A DNA stretch of 64,000 nucleotides from Puniceicoccus vermicola (GTDB taxonomy: Bacteria > Verrucomicrobiota > Verrucomicrobiia > Opitutales > Puniceicoccaceae), in assembly GCF_014230055.1 (NCBI RefSeq), contig NZ_JACHVA010000053.1, positions 186,001 to 250,000 of the forward strand, in the 5' to 3' direction. A program made the position numbers and the translations under genes. Within the stretch, counting starts at the first letter, position 1. Each line of letters begins with the position of its first letter. The notes under the pieces were generated by a model. The model was not told the origin of the DNA. It saw only the letters and a list, made by a program, of their open reading frames with translations, and searched no databases. Shown here piece after piece: positions 33,521-41,495 of this stretch.

Positions 33521-34693
33521 TCACGAGGAGGAATCCTCTGCCGGCGAGTCGTTTGCCGGTGATAGATCGAAGACCCCTCCCTGGAGTTTTCCGCGTTTCA
33601 CGGTGATATCGAGATCGGCTTCGTATCGACGGATCAGGCGAACTTCATCTCCCGCGACGATGGAAATGGCTACACCCGCCTCTCCCATGCGCCCCGTTCG
33701 TCCGACGCGGTGCAAATAGTCATCGGGGAGTGTCGGTATATCAAAATTGATGATATGCGTCAGACCCTGGATATCGAGACCGCGAGCGGAAACGTCCGAG
33801 GAAATTAGGTAGGGGACCGTGCCGGTGCGGAAACGTTTGAGGGCGCTCTCCCGCTCAAACTTGCTCAACTCGCCGTGGAGGACGGCATGGGGAATGTCGA
33901 ATCGTTCAAAACCATTGCCGAGTTCCTTCGCCCCTCGGTTGCGATGAGTGAAGATGAGGGCTCGCTGTGGCTGGACGGCCCGCAGGAGCTTCCGCAAGGT
34001 GTCGGCTCGATGATGATAGTCGGAGTCGACGTAAAAGTGTTCGATTGTGGAATCGCTCTCGATGTTCTCGCCGGTAACCCAGGCGACCTCCTTGCCCATT
34101 TCCTGAGCGATCCGGAACGCGTCGGCCTTTTCGGTAGCGGAGGAGAAAACGAGTTGGCGGTCGCGGGGCATTCTTTTCAGTAGCGCCTCAAGATTGCCAA
34201 TGTGATCTTCGGAAAGCATCACATCGGCTTCATCGATAGAGACGGCCCGCACATTATGGAGTTTCAGTTTTCCGGCTTGGACCAGCTCGATCATTCGCCC
34301 GGAGGATCCAATGACGATGTGTGGCTTCTTCTTCTTGAGCTGTTCCTTTTGGCGTTTCGAGGAAGCGTTCCCGATGAGGAGTTGACTGCGAATGGCCAGA
34401 TTCCCGTTCGCATCAAGGGTGCGGACGGCCTCGTGAATTTGCACGGCCAGTTCCTGCGTCGGCGCGATCACGGCGACCTGAATATCCTTGGTGCTCGTGT
34501 CGGTCCTCTCCAGAAGGGGGATGAGGTAGGCCAGAGTCTTGCCGCTACCCGTAGGGGCATTGAGCCATGCATCCTTACCTTTGCTGAGAAAAGGGTAGGC
34601 CTGAATCTGGATGTCGGAAGGGGTTCGCATCTTCAGTCGATCCAGTTCACGGAGAAAAGAATAGGAAATTCCTATAGTTTTGAAAGTCGACAT
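33521..34693 (-). CDS. DEAD-box RNA helicase
   Basis: The 390-residue protein from ATG 34693 shows Q-motif region 'TPSDIQIQAYPFL', motif I APTGSGKT, Ia 'APTQELAVQ', motif II DEAD in 'SIDEADVMLS', motif III SAT, and 'ARGLDIQGLTHIINFDIP' with 'HRVGRTGRMG' (V and VI). It is shorter than the usual cold-shock helicases and ends in an acidic-Ser tail (SPANDSPAEDSSS). It remodels RNA; the exact target is unknown. The open frame extends upstream to 34816, but the start at MSTFKTIG fits family starts. Confidence 0.9.
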   Translation of the reverse strand: MSTFKTIGISYSFLRELDRLKMRTPSDIQIQAYPFLSKGKDAWLNAPTGSGKTLAYLIPLLERTDTSTKDIQVAVIAPTQELAVQIHEAVRTLDANGNLAIRSQLLIGNASSKRQKEQLKKKKPHIVIGSSGRMIELVQAGKLKLHNVRAVSIDEADVMLSEDHIGNLEALLKRMPRDRQLVFSSATEKADAFRIAQEMGKEVAWVTGENIESDSTIEHFYVDSDYHHRADTLRKLLRAVQPQRALIFTHRNRGAKELGNGFERFDIPHAVLHGELSKFERESALKRFRTGTVPYLISSDVSARGLDIQGLTHIINFDIPTLPDDYLHRVGRTGRMGEAGVAISIVAGDEVRLIRRYEADLDITVKRGKLQGGVFDLSPANDSPAEDSSS

Positions 34694-34856
34694 GGGATCC
34701 ACCGTTACATGACTGAGGCGAAATAGCACTTCGTTAAAAGAGAGAATTTGGCCGAAAAATCGAAAGTATGGAAGGAATGGTATTTGGGAAGGCACCGGAG
34801 CGCGCCAGCTTAGCAAAGCTTGTGCCTTGCGCAGAACCGAGTACTCTATTCTTCCA

Positions 34857-35942
34857 ATGACCCTTACTGATCTCGGATGGAATACTCAGCTCGAAGCCGA
34901 ATTTGCGGAATATCGCGAAAACGGTTGGGAGCCAGCGCGTCTCATCCGCGACAACAAGATCTCCTATGGAGCATTCTTGGGAGATGGCGAGGAAGTCGAA
35001 GTTTCGCTGGGCGGAAGTGTCTATCACGATGCTGAGACCGATGCCGAATTGCCATCGGTTGGCGACTGGGTGGCTTTGGAAATGGGAGCGGAAGGCTACG
35101 AGTATGACGCGGTTATCCGCGCACGCCTATCCCGGAGAACCTGTCTCTCGCGGAAAGCGACCGGAAAGGCCGCCGCGGAGCAAGTCATTGCGGCGAATGT
35201 AGACAGGGTTTTCGTCGTCACCGATCCAGGTCAGGATTTCAATGAACGCCGAATGGAGCGCTACTTTGAGGTGATTGAGCAGAGCGGAGCCAGCCCCGCA
35301 GTTATCTTGAATAAGGTTGATCTCCACTCGGACGAAGAGAGCCGAATCGCTAAGCAGAAAGTAGAGGCCCTGAGCCCAGGAGTTCCGGTGCTCCTGACAT
35401 CGGCAATGAACGAATCCGGTGTCGATTCGATCCGAAGCTTTCTCGAGCCCGGGTTGACGATCGCGCTGGTCGGCTCAAGTGGGGTGGGAAAATCTTCCAT
35501 CGTTAACCAACTCCTCGGGGAGGAATGGCAATGGGTTGGAGAGGTCAATGCCGCCACGGGAAAAGGAATGCATACGACATCGGCCCGAGAGCTTCTCTGC
35601 CTCCCAGGAGGAGGAATGCTCATTGACAATCCCGGAATTCGGGAAGTCCAGCTCTGGCGCGATGCAGAAACCCTCAAAGCTAGCTTCTCAGATTTCGACG
35701 AAATCGCAAAACAATGTAAGTTTCGGGATTGCGGTCACGGAGCCGACAAAGGCTGCGCCATTCAGGCCGCAATTGCCGAGGGAACCCTCAGTCGAGAACG
35801 CTTCATCAATTATCTAAAACTGGACGAAGAGCTCGAGCGACTCAGTCACCGCCAGAAAAAACGCCAGATCACCATTGGCCGCCGAAACCGCCGAGAGCAG
35901 AAATCCAAAGACGAAAAATACAATCGGAAGCGGGGGTATTGA
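34857..35942 (+). CDS. rsgA: Ribosome small subunit-dependent GTPase
   Basis: The 361-residue protein is a circularly permuted GTPase. G4 NKVD precedes G1 GSSGVGKSS, and the N-terminal domain is an OB fold. The C-terminal zinc knuckle is CKFRDCGHGADKGCAI (Cys-X4-Cys-X-His-X6-Cys). Its role is late 30S maturation. I start at ATG 34857 (MTLTDLGWN), 30 bases inside the longest frame. The tail is very basic (QKKRQITIGRRNRREQKSK). It diverges from the helicase across 163 bp. Confidence 0.92.
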   Translation: MTLTDLGWNTQLEAEFAEYRENGWEPARLIRDNKISYGAFLGDGEEVEVSLGGSVYHDAETDAELPSVGDWVALEMGAEGYEYDAVIRARLSRRTCLSRKATGKAAAEQVIAANVDRVFVVTDPGQDFNERRMERYFEVIEQSGASPAVILNKVDLHSDEESRIAKQKVEALSPGVPVLLTSAMNESGVDSIRSFLEPGLTIALVGSSGVGKSSIVNQLLGEEWQWVGEVNAATGKGMHTTSARELLCLPGGGMLIDNPGIREVQLWRDAETLKASFSDFDEIAKQCKFRDCGHGADKGCAIQAAIAEGTLSRERFINYLKLDEELERLSHRQKKRQITIGRRNRREQKSKDEKYNRKRGY

Positions 35943-36035
35943 GGATATTATAGGCATAAAAGGAGATAAAAGGCCATCGATCGATAAATAATATAACTGT
36001 TTTATTTAGTCTTGATTGGCTGCGGACGATGATTT

Positions 36036-37004
36036 ATGGTTTTGATTATGGGCAGACTTAGGCGTAAGGAATCGAATCGATTGTCTTATCATCATCTGAT
36101 GAGCCGGACAGTGAATGGGGAGGCTCTCTTTGGCGACCGGGAGAGGGAGGTTTTGCGGAAGATGATTTGGCAGGTAGCTGAGTTTTCCGGGGTTCGGGTG
36201 GTTACTTATGCGGTGATGAAGAACCATTTCCATATTTTGGTGGAGGTGCCACCGACAGGGACGGAGGTTTCGGATGCGGAGTTGGTTCGTCGGTATCGGA
36301 AGCTGTATCCTAAGCCTACGCCTTGGAACCCGATGCCTGCGGAGGTTTTGGAGGGGCATTTGAAGGATAACTTCCTTGATGGGAGAGAGTTGCGGAAGGA
36401 GCTTACCCGCCGCATGCATGATGTTTCGGAGTTTATGCGGACTCTAAAGCTTCGTTTTACGCTTTGGTTCAATCGATCACGTGATCGGTTTGGTCCGCTT
36501 TGGTCGGCTCGGTTTAAGAGTGTTTTGGTAGAAGGGGATCGTTGGGCGCTACGGACTGTGGCGGCCTATATTGACCTCAATGCGGTTCGGGCGGGGCTGG
36601 TTTCGGATCCTAAGGATTATCGGTTTTGCGGGTATGCGGAGGCTCTTGGGGGCGGCCGACTGGCTCGGGCCGGGCTTTCGGTTGTCGATAAGGATCTGGC
36701 TGGGTATCGGCAGACTTTGTATGGGGCTGGCGATGGAGAGAAAGAGGGGAAAGTGTCCATTTCTCACGAAGAAGCGGTGCGGGTTTTGCAGGAGGAGAAG
36801 GGGAAGTTGCCCTTGTCGGTCGTTTTGCGGTGCCGGGTTCGCTATTTTTCGGACGGGATGGTGCTGGGATCGGAAGATTTTGTGAACAAGTTCCTAGAGG
36901 GCGAACTGGATGGGAAGCGGGCGCGAAGACCTCATCCTCTGCGTGGGAGTGACTGGAAGGGGCTTGCCGTGGGGACTGGGCTGCGGATGAAGATCTTTGA
37001 GTAG
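36036..37004 (+). CDS. REP-associated tyrosine transposase-like (RAYT / IS200-type Y1) protein
   Basis: The 322-residue protein has the Y1 HUH-type transposase signature: 'SYHHLMSRTVNGEALFGDRE', then 'YAVMKNHFHILVEVPP' with the HUH motif HFH, and 'GPLWSARFKSVLVEGDRWALRTVAAYIDLNAVRAGLVSDPKDYRFCGYAEAL' typical of RAYTs. A catalytic Tyr is probably among those in 'FCGYAEA' or nearby. Codons are G-rich (gtt/ggg/cgg runs). It has no visible partner ORF, so it is a solitary domestication-type gene; dispersed palindromes in this window might be its substrates. Confidence 0.85.
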   Translation: MVLIMGRLRRKESNRLSYHHLMSRTVNGEALFGDREREVLRKMIWQVAEFSGVRVVTYAVMKNHFHILVEVPPTGTEVSDAELVRRYRKLYPKPTPWNPMPAEVLEGHLKDNFLDGRELRKELTRRMHDVSEFMRTLKLRFTLWFNRSRDRFGPLWSARFKSVLVEGDRWALRTVAAYIDLNAVRAGLVSDPKDYRFCGYAEALGGGRLARAGLSVVDKDLAGYRQTLYGAGDGEKEGKVSISHEEAVRVLQEEKGKLPLSVVLRCRVRYFSDGMVLGSEDFVNKFLEGELDGKRARRPHPLRGSDWKGLAVGTGLRMKIFE

Positions 37005-37154
37005 CACTGATCTCTCCGGGGATCGGGTTGAGCCACTCTTCCTTTCGCCTCGGACCTAGTCGGGATCAGATTCTTTTCGGCTAGAGCCTTGATTCTCCTT
37101 TGGATTTCATCTTGGCCGAAGGGCGTGTGATCTGGGGGGAGTTTGGGCTTTTTC

Positions 37155-37574
37155 CTAGAACCACTGATAGAGGAAGAAGTAGATTAGGACTCCGGTCACG
37201 GAGACATAGTACCAGATGGGATAGGTGACTCGGGCCCATTTGCGGTGCGCGTCGAATCGTCCTTTTATCGCGAGATAGAGGGTGCGGAAGATCAACGGGA
37301 GTATGACCATCGCCAAGATCACGTGAGTGATCAGCATGACGTAGTAGATGGGTCTCCAATATCCTTCGCCGCCAAATTCGGTGTGAACTCCTCCTTTCAG
37401 ATATTTGTCGAGAACGTAAAAGAAAAGGAAGACGGCGCTAAAAATCAGAGCCGTGACCATCAGGTTCCGATGGGCCCTTTGGTTACCTTTCCGGATGAAG
37501 GCGAATCCTGCTGTGAGGCATATCGCGGCGGATCCGTTCAGGGCGGCATTGAGAGCGGGAAGGGAAAATTCCAT
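37155..37574 (-). CDS. DUF420 membrane protein
   Basis: The 139-residue protein has four helices and the DUF420 signature: 'KGNQRAHRNLMVTALIFSAVFLFFYVLDKYLKGG', 'YYVMLITHVILAMVILPLIFRTLYLAIKGRFDAHRKWARVTYPIWYYVSVTGVLIYFFLYQ'. Conserved His residues (AHRN, THVILA, AHRKWAR) suggest haem or copper contact. DUF420 proteins occur beside cytochrome oxidase and haem A genes (CtaM-like). It lies 9 bp after ctaB, so it belongs to the same leftward unit. Confidence 0.88.
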   Translation of the reverse strand: MEFSLPALNAALNGSAAICLTAGFAFIRKGNQRAHRNLMVTALIFSAVFLFFYVLDKYLKGGVHTEFGGEGYWRPIYYVMLITHVILAMVILPLIFRTLYLAIKGRFDAHRKWARVTYPIWYYVSVTGVLIYFFLYQWF

Positions 37575-37583
37575 GGGCTGAGA

Positions 37584-38510
37584 TCAGGAATAAGTCCGAT
37601 CGAAAAGAAGGACGATGAGGAGAAGAGGGAGGTATAGGAGGCTGAAGAGAAAGAGTCGATTGCCCGTCGAGCCTCCCGTGCGAACGGTCTTGGCAAAGCG
37701 GATGCCTTCGAAGAGGAAAATTCCGTTAAGCAGGAGTGAGGAAGCTCCATAGATCCATCCCGCTTCGCCACGGAATACAGGAGCGAGGCAAACGGGAAAG
37801 AGGAGTCCCAGATAGAGAAAATTTTCAAAGACTAGGCGTGAGCCTTTAGGACGGGTGACGGAAAGCATTTGTAGGCCTCCGCGGGCGTAGTCTTCCCGGC
37901 AGAGCCAAGCGATGGCGAAGAAGTGAGGCATCTGCCAGAGAACGAGAATCAGGAAGAGCCAAATCCCGAGTCCGCCGATGTGCCCGGTTGCGGCTGACCA
38001 ACCGATCAAAGGAGGAAGAGCGCCAGGAATGGCCCCGATGTGAGTGCACCAATGGGTGCGACGTTTCATCGGAGTATAGAGGAGGACGTAGATTAATACG
38101 GTGGCGAGGATGAGGCTGGCGGCGGAGAGGGGGAGGAACAGGAAGGCGATGCCACAACCGATTGCAGCTGTGATGATTCCAAAGATCGAAGCCGAACGGG
38201 TGGCAATGAGTCCGGCGGGGAGCGGGCGATCCTTGGTGCGGTCCATTTTGCCATCAACGTTCCGCTCGATCACTTGGTTGAGGGCGAGGGCTCCGGCAGC
38301 CGAGAGAAAGATGGAAACTCCGATGGCGAGAAAGGGGAGCCATTGGAAATTGTCGGGGGCGGCGAGGTATCCGGCTAGACCGGTCAAGGTTGAAAGAAAG
38401 GCCAGTCTGGGTTTGGTCAGGTCCAGGAACACCCCCCATCCCGCACGACACTCGCCGGAGGTATCGGCGTCGGTATCCGCGGGTCCTTGACTGTTGGTTT
38501 CGGTGGGCAT
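37584..38510 (-). CDS. ctaB: Protohaem IX farnesyltransferase (haem O synthase)
   Basis: The 308-residue membrane protein from ATG 38510 has the UbiA/CyoE prenyltransferase motif 'NQVIERNVDGKMDRTKDRPLPAG', with the Asp-rich N-x-x-x-D-x-x-M-D-R-T-x-x-R-P, and the second loop 'WLCREDYARGGLQML'. It transfers farnesyl to haem B giving haem O. Next to ctaA it forms the haem A pathway. A longer frame to 38633 overlaps ctaA and is unlikely. Confidence 0.92.
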   Translation of the reverse strand: MPTETNSQGPADTDADTSGECRAGWGVFLDLTKPRLAFLSTLTGLAGYLAAPDNFQWLPFLAIGVSIFLSAAGALALNQVIERNVDGKMDRTKDRPLPAGLIATRSASIFGIITAAIGCGIAFLFLPLSAASLILATVLIYVLLYTPMKRRTHWCTHIGAIPGALPPLIGWSAATGHIGGLGIWLFLILVLWQMPHFFAIAWLCREDYARGGLQMLSVTRPKGSRLVFENFLYLGLLFPVCLAPVFRGEAGWIYGASSLLLNGIFLFEGIRFAKTVRTGGSTGNRLFLFSLLYLPLLLIVLLFDRTYS

Positions 38511-38538
38511 GAAAATTACGAGAAGGCGATCGAGGCCC

Positions 38539-39516
38539 TTATGATTCCTGTCTGCGGCTCCGAGTCGACCACAGAATCGAGGACCAGAGGGTTGCGAGAA
38601 GAACGGCGCCATTGAGCATATGGAGGGTGGCAACGTGAGGATTGCGGGCCGTTTGCAGAATCAGCCAACCGAGCCAAATCTGGAGGCAGGTGAGGAGGAC
38701 GGCGGCGATGGCGAATTGAGTCGCATAAGGGTGCCAGACCTTCTTGGAGAAGCTGAGGAGAGCGTAGATTAGGATCCCGATTCCTCCCAACATTCCCAGG
38801 GTGCGGTGGAGGAAGTGAACCCATACTACAAAGAGATCGCTAGAGGGTATCCATGATCCGTCGGGGGACGCAGCGGGAAAGGTGGGAATCGCCAAGGCCG
38901 CTCCGTTGTGTCGCATGACTGCTCCAATGAGGATGGCCACGGCCAGGAGGAGGAGCGTAGCGATACCAAAGGTGCGCAGGAAACGACCTGTCCCCGCGGC
39001 GAGAGAGGTGGACCACTGTGGTGCCGAGAGGACGGCGAGCGAGGTCAGGGTGAGGACGACTCCTTGAGCGCCCATCGCATGGGCGATGGCAAACGAGCGG
39101 GCGGTGAGATTGTGGTCGCTACCGGTGTTCAAGTGATCGAGGCGGACGCGCAGTCCACCCAACAGCCCTTGAAAGACGACCAGAAAGAGGAGAAAGTAGG
39201 CGAGGCGGCGGACCCAGATACGTTTCTCGATACGGTTGTAAGCAATGGCGAGGGTGATCGATAGGAGGCCGATGATCATGCCCGCTAGGCGGTGGCTATG
39301 TTCCGCCATTTGGTCCGCATTGTCGGTCCATCCCTCTGGGTTAAGGGACCCGTTGGAAAGGGGCCAATCCAGAAACGCCATTCCCGCTCCAATGCTGGTG
39401 GTGAATCCGCCCGCAAAGAGAAGTACTCCCGCCCAGACCAAAGCGCCGAGCGTCAGGAGAAAAAGGAGGAGGGAATATTGGGATCCTGGCGAACTTTGGG
39501 AAGGGGGATTCTGCAT
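38539..39516 (-). CDS. ctaA: Haem A synthase (COX15/CtaA family)
   Basis: From ATG 39516 the product has 325 residues. Membrane helices alternate with haem-ligand His in 'EHSHRLAGMIIGL' and 'HFLHRTLGMLGGIGI' (W-V-H-F-L-H-R), and 'FAIAHAMGAQGVVLT' is a third His site. It oxidises haem O to haem A in the inner membrane. Upstream in-frame ATGs at 39582 and 39642 would add a Ser/Asn/Pro-rich tail of 22 or 42 residues; the last would overlap the divergent gene. It lies 28 bp before ctaB. Confidence 0.88.
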   Translation of the reverse strand: MQNPPSQSSPGSQYSLLLFLLTLGALVWAGVLLFAGGFTTSIGAGMAFLDWPLSNGSLNPEGWTDNADQMAEHSHRLAGMIIGLLSITLAIAYNRIEKRIWVRRLAYFLLFLVVFQGLLGGLRVRLDHLNTGSDHNLTARSFAIAHAMGAQGVVLTLTSLAVLSAPQWSTSLAAGTGRFLRTFGIATLLLLAVAILIGAVMRHNGAALAIPTFPAASPDGSWIPSSDLFVVWVHFLHRTLGMLGGIGILIYALLSFSKKVWHPYATQFAIAAVLLTCLQIWLGWLILQTARNPHVATLHMLNGAVLLATLWSSILWSTRSRRQES

Positions 39517-39632
39517 GGGTCGGAGGCTTGATGATTTGCTTGGTAAGGATGAAGTCAAGTTGTTGGACGGAGGGTGATCCATTTCGCTGGAATTGTTGAA
39601 CGGAGGGAGAGGGTTGTAGTCTAAACGGTTAA

Positions 39633-40250
39633 ATGAGTTCACAAAGCCGCCTTTCTCCCTTGGAGCTTCTCAGGAAATCCGTTTCTCAAGCAGTTGCTCT
39701 GTTGGTAATTCTTTTCGCCCTGACGATGGTTCCGCGAACCTTGGGGAGTCCGTTAGGCGAGGGATTGGAGTTCTGTGGATACTTTTTGCTGGTTCTGGCA
39801 GCGGTGGGGCGAATTTGGTGTAGTATTTACATCTCCGGTCGGAAGAACCGGGAGCTTTGTGTCGAGGGGCCCTATTCCTTGTGCAGGAATCCTCTTTATT
39901 TCTTTTCCTTTCTCGGGGTGGCGGGTTTCGGATTTGCGCTTCAGTCGGGTCTCTTGGCCCTCGGGTGTTCGTCGCTCTTCCTCGCTTTTTATGCCTTTGT
40001 CATCCGGAAAGAAGAGGTTCGTTTATCGCAGATATTTGGAGCCGATTTTGAGAAATACGTGGCGAATACGCCGCGGTTTTTTCCGCACTTCAAGGGATAT
40101 TCCCGAGTTGAGTCCCTGGTGATCGAGCCACGTGTGGTCGAAAGATCTTTATCTGAGGTTGTTTGGTTTCTTTTCGCGATTATTGCGATCGACTTGATCG
40201 AGGCGATTCACGAATCAGGCAACATGGTTCTGGGCTATCTCTATTTCTGA
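39633..40250 (+). CDS. Isoprenylcysteine carboxyl methyltransferase-like membrane protein
   Basis: The 205-residue protein has about five hydrophobic helices and the ICMT/PEMT-like C-terminal core: 'CVEGPYSLCRNPLYFFSFLGVAGFGFALQSG', then 'RKEEVRLSQIFGADFEKYVANTPRFFPHF'. The R-N-P-x-Y and E-E-x-x-L-x-x-x-F-G-x-x-Y motifs are those of S-adenosylmethionine-dependent methyltransferases that act on membrane lipids or protein thiols. Substrate unknown. It diverges from ctaA. Confidence 0.85.
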   Translation: MSSQSRLSPLELLRKSVSQAVALLVILFALTMVPRTLGSPLGEGLEFCGYFLLVLAAVGRIWCSIYISGRKNRELCVEGPYSLCRNPLYFFSFLGVAGFGFALQSGLLALGCSSLFLAFYAFVIRKEEVRLSQIFGADFEKYVANTPRFFPHFKGYSRVESLVIEPRVVERSLSEVVWFLFAIIAIDLIEAIHESGNMVLGYLYF

Positions 40251-40303
40251 TTGAGATATAGCCCTCCACCTCTCTCGATGAGGGGTGTTGGTGGAAAAGG
40301 ACT

Positions 40304-40645
40304 TTAGCCCTTAGACTGGAGTGTCGGGGGAGAAAGTGGATTCCGTTTGTCCTTGATGTGAAGGATCAGGTTGTACCCAGCTACTCCGGCAGGCATCAGG
40401 TTGGACAATACGCCCACGGAATCGTTTTTCCCAAAGGTGAAATAAGAGAGGAGGAGGATGCTGCCAGTGAGGCTGAGCATCCAGAACAGTAGGGGGAACG
40501 TGGGTCTCTGGCTCTTGTGGGAAGCCACGAGTTGGATGATCCAGCGACTGCCGAAACAGAGAACTCCGACGTAACCGATGATCTTCCACGGAGTGACGAC
40601 GATGTCTGCATCAAATAGAGAGAAACTAAAAAGGATTTCGTTCAT
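40304..40645 (-). CDS. Lipid A biosynthesis N-terminal domain (LAB_N) protein
   Basis: The 113-residue protein has three hydrophobic helices and fits LAB_N: 'GYVGVLCFGSRWIIQLVASHKSQRPTFPLLFWMLSLTGSILLLSYFTFGKNDSVGVLSNLMPAGVAGYNLILHIK'. The F-x-x-R-W-(I/L)-x-Q-(L/W)-x-x-S motif is the family hallmark. Here it is a small stand-alone protein, often next to GT2 and GT39. It starts at ATG 40645 and overlaps the GT2 stop by 20 bp, so the two are coupled. Confidence 0.87.
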   Translation of the reverse strand: MNEILFSFSLFDADIVVTPWKIIGYVGVLCFGSRWIIQLVASHKSQRPTFPLLFWMLSLTGSILLLSYFTFGKNDSVGVLSNLMPAGVAGYNLILHIKDKRNPLSPPTLQSKG

Positions 40646-41495
40646 GATGAATTTCGTTTGAAAGTTCAGGCCGGACGTGGCGGCGCAAATACCAGCGGAC
40701 TCCAATGAGGTCGTAGATTCCCCGAAGACCTCGTTCCCAATTTGTGTATTTGGAGGTTCCGAGTGAACGGGGCCTATGATTCACCCGAACTTCTTCAATC
40801 CGGAATCCAGAGGCCCGGAAAAAGGCCGGCAGAAATCGATGCATTCCATTGAAAGGAACGAGGCACCCGATGGCTTCTCGCCGGAAGACTTTGAGGGAGC
40901 ATCCTGTGTCGCGAACTCCATCCCGAACAATCATGCGGCGCACTTTGTTGGCGATTTTCGAAGAGGCTCGCCGACTCCAGTTGTCTTGGCGGCTCGCCCG
41001 GTATCCGCAAACCACATCAGCTTGCGTCTGGTGGAAATGCCGAACGAGGTTCTGGATGTCCGCGGGATCGTTCTGGCCGTCTCCGTCAAGAAGCACGCAC
41101 AATGATTTGGTCGCCCGTGACAGGCCGGCGAGAATGGATGCGCTCTGCCCTTGGTTTTTCTCAAAGTAGACAGTGCGAACTCCTTCGAATTGAGAGATGA
41201 TATTGCGAGTTTGATCGGTGCTCCCGTCATCGACAGCGATGATTTCTTCGTGGGGATAAAGAGAGAGTATTTCTTCAATCACCACGCGGGCCGATTCTTC
41301 TTCATTGTAGAAGGGGATGACGATGGAAATCCCCAAGCGTCTCGAAGAGCTTCTTACTTCGGAGAGGGTGCTTCTTGGAGAAGAAGTCTCTGCATTCCGA
41401 TTGCATCGGTCTTTTTCTCGCTGAACCTGCGGAGTTTTCGCAGAGTGATTGGAGGAGCTGCGGGGGCGGTCGTTGAGAGATTTTGTTCTATCCAT
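40626..41495 (-). CDS. GT2 glycosyltransferase (dolichol-phosphate mannosyltransferase type)
   Basis: The GT-A domain begins LGISIVIPFYNEEESARVVIEEIL, followed by IIAVDDGSTDQT, 'GQSASILAGLSRATKSLCVLLDGDGQNDP' (DXD-type) and 'GCSLKVFRREAIG'. No C-terminal membrane helices follow, in line with DPM1-type soluble or peripheral enzymes. It would transfer a sugar to polyprenyl phosphate. The start is unsure. ATG 41495 overlaps the GT39 gene by 142 bp with a Ser/Arg-rich leader; a TTG at 41336 starts right at the domain. Confidence 0.83.
   Translation of the reverse strand: MDRTKSLNDRPRSSSNHSAKTPQVQREKDRCNRNAETSSPRSTLSEVRSSSRRLGISIVIPFYNEEESARVVIEEILSLYPHEEIIAVDDGSTDQTRNIISQFEGVRTVYFEKNQGQSASILAGLSRATKSLCVLLDGDGQNDPADIQNLVRHFHQTQADVVCGYRASRQDNWSRRASSKIANKVRRMIVRDGVRDTGCSLKVFRREAIGCLVPFNGMHRFLPAFFRASGFRIEEVRVNHRPRSLGTSKYTNWERGLRGIYDLIGVRWYLRRHVRPELSNEIHHERNPF

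Noticed and set aside
35943-36035. ATCGATCGAT palindrome as REP flank of the RAYT
   Set aside because: It is a 10-bp simple sequence with no partner downstream, so it gives no REP evidence.
40251-40303. Imperfect dyad between convergent genes as terminator
   Set aside because: The pairing has several mismatches and no clear T-tail on either strand.
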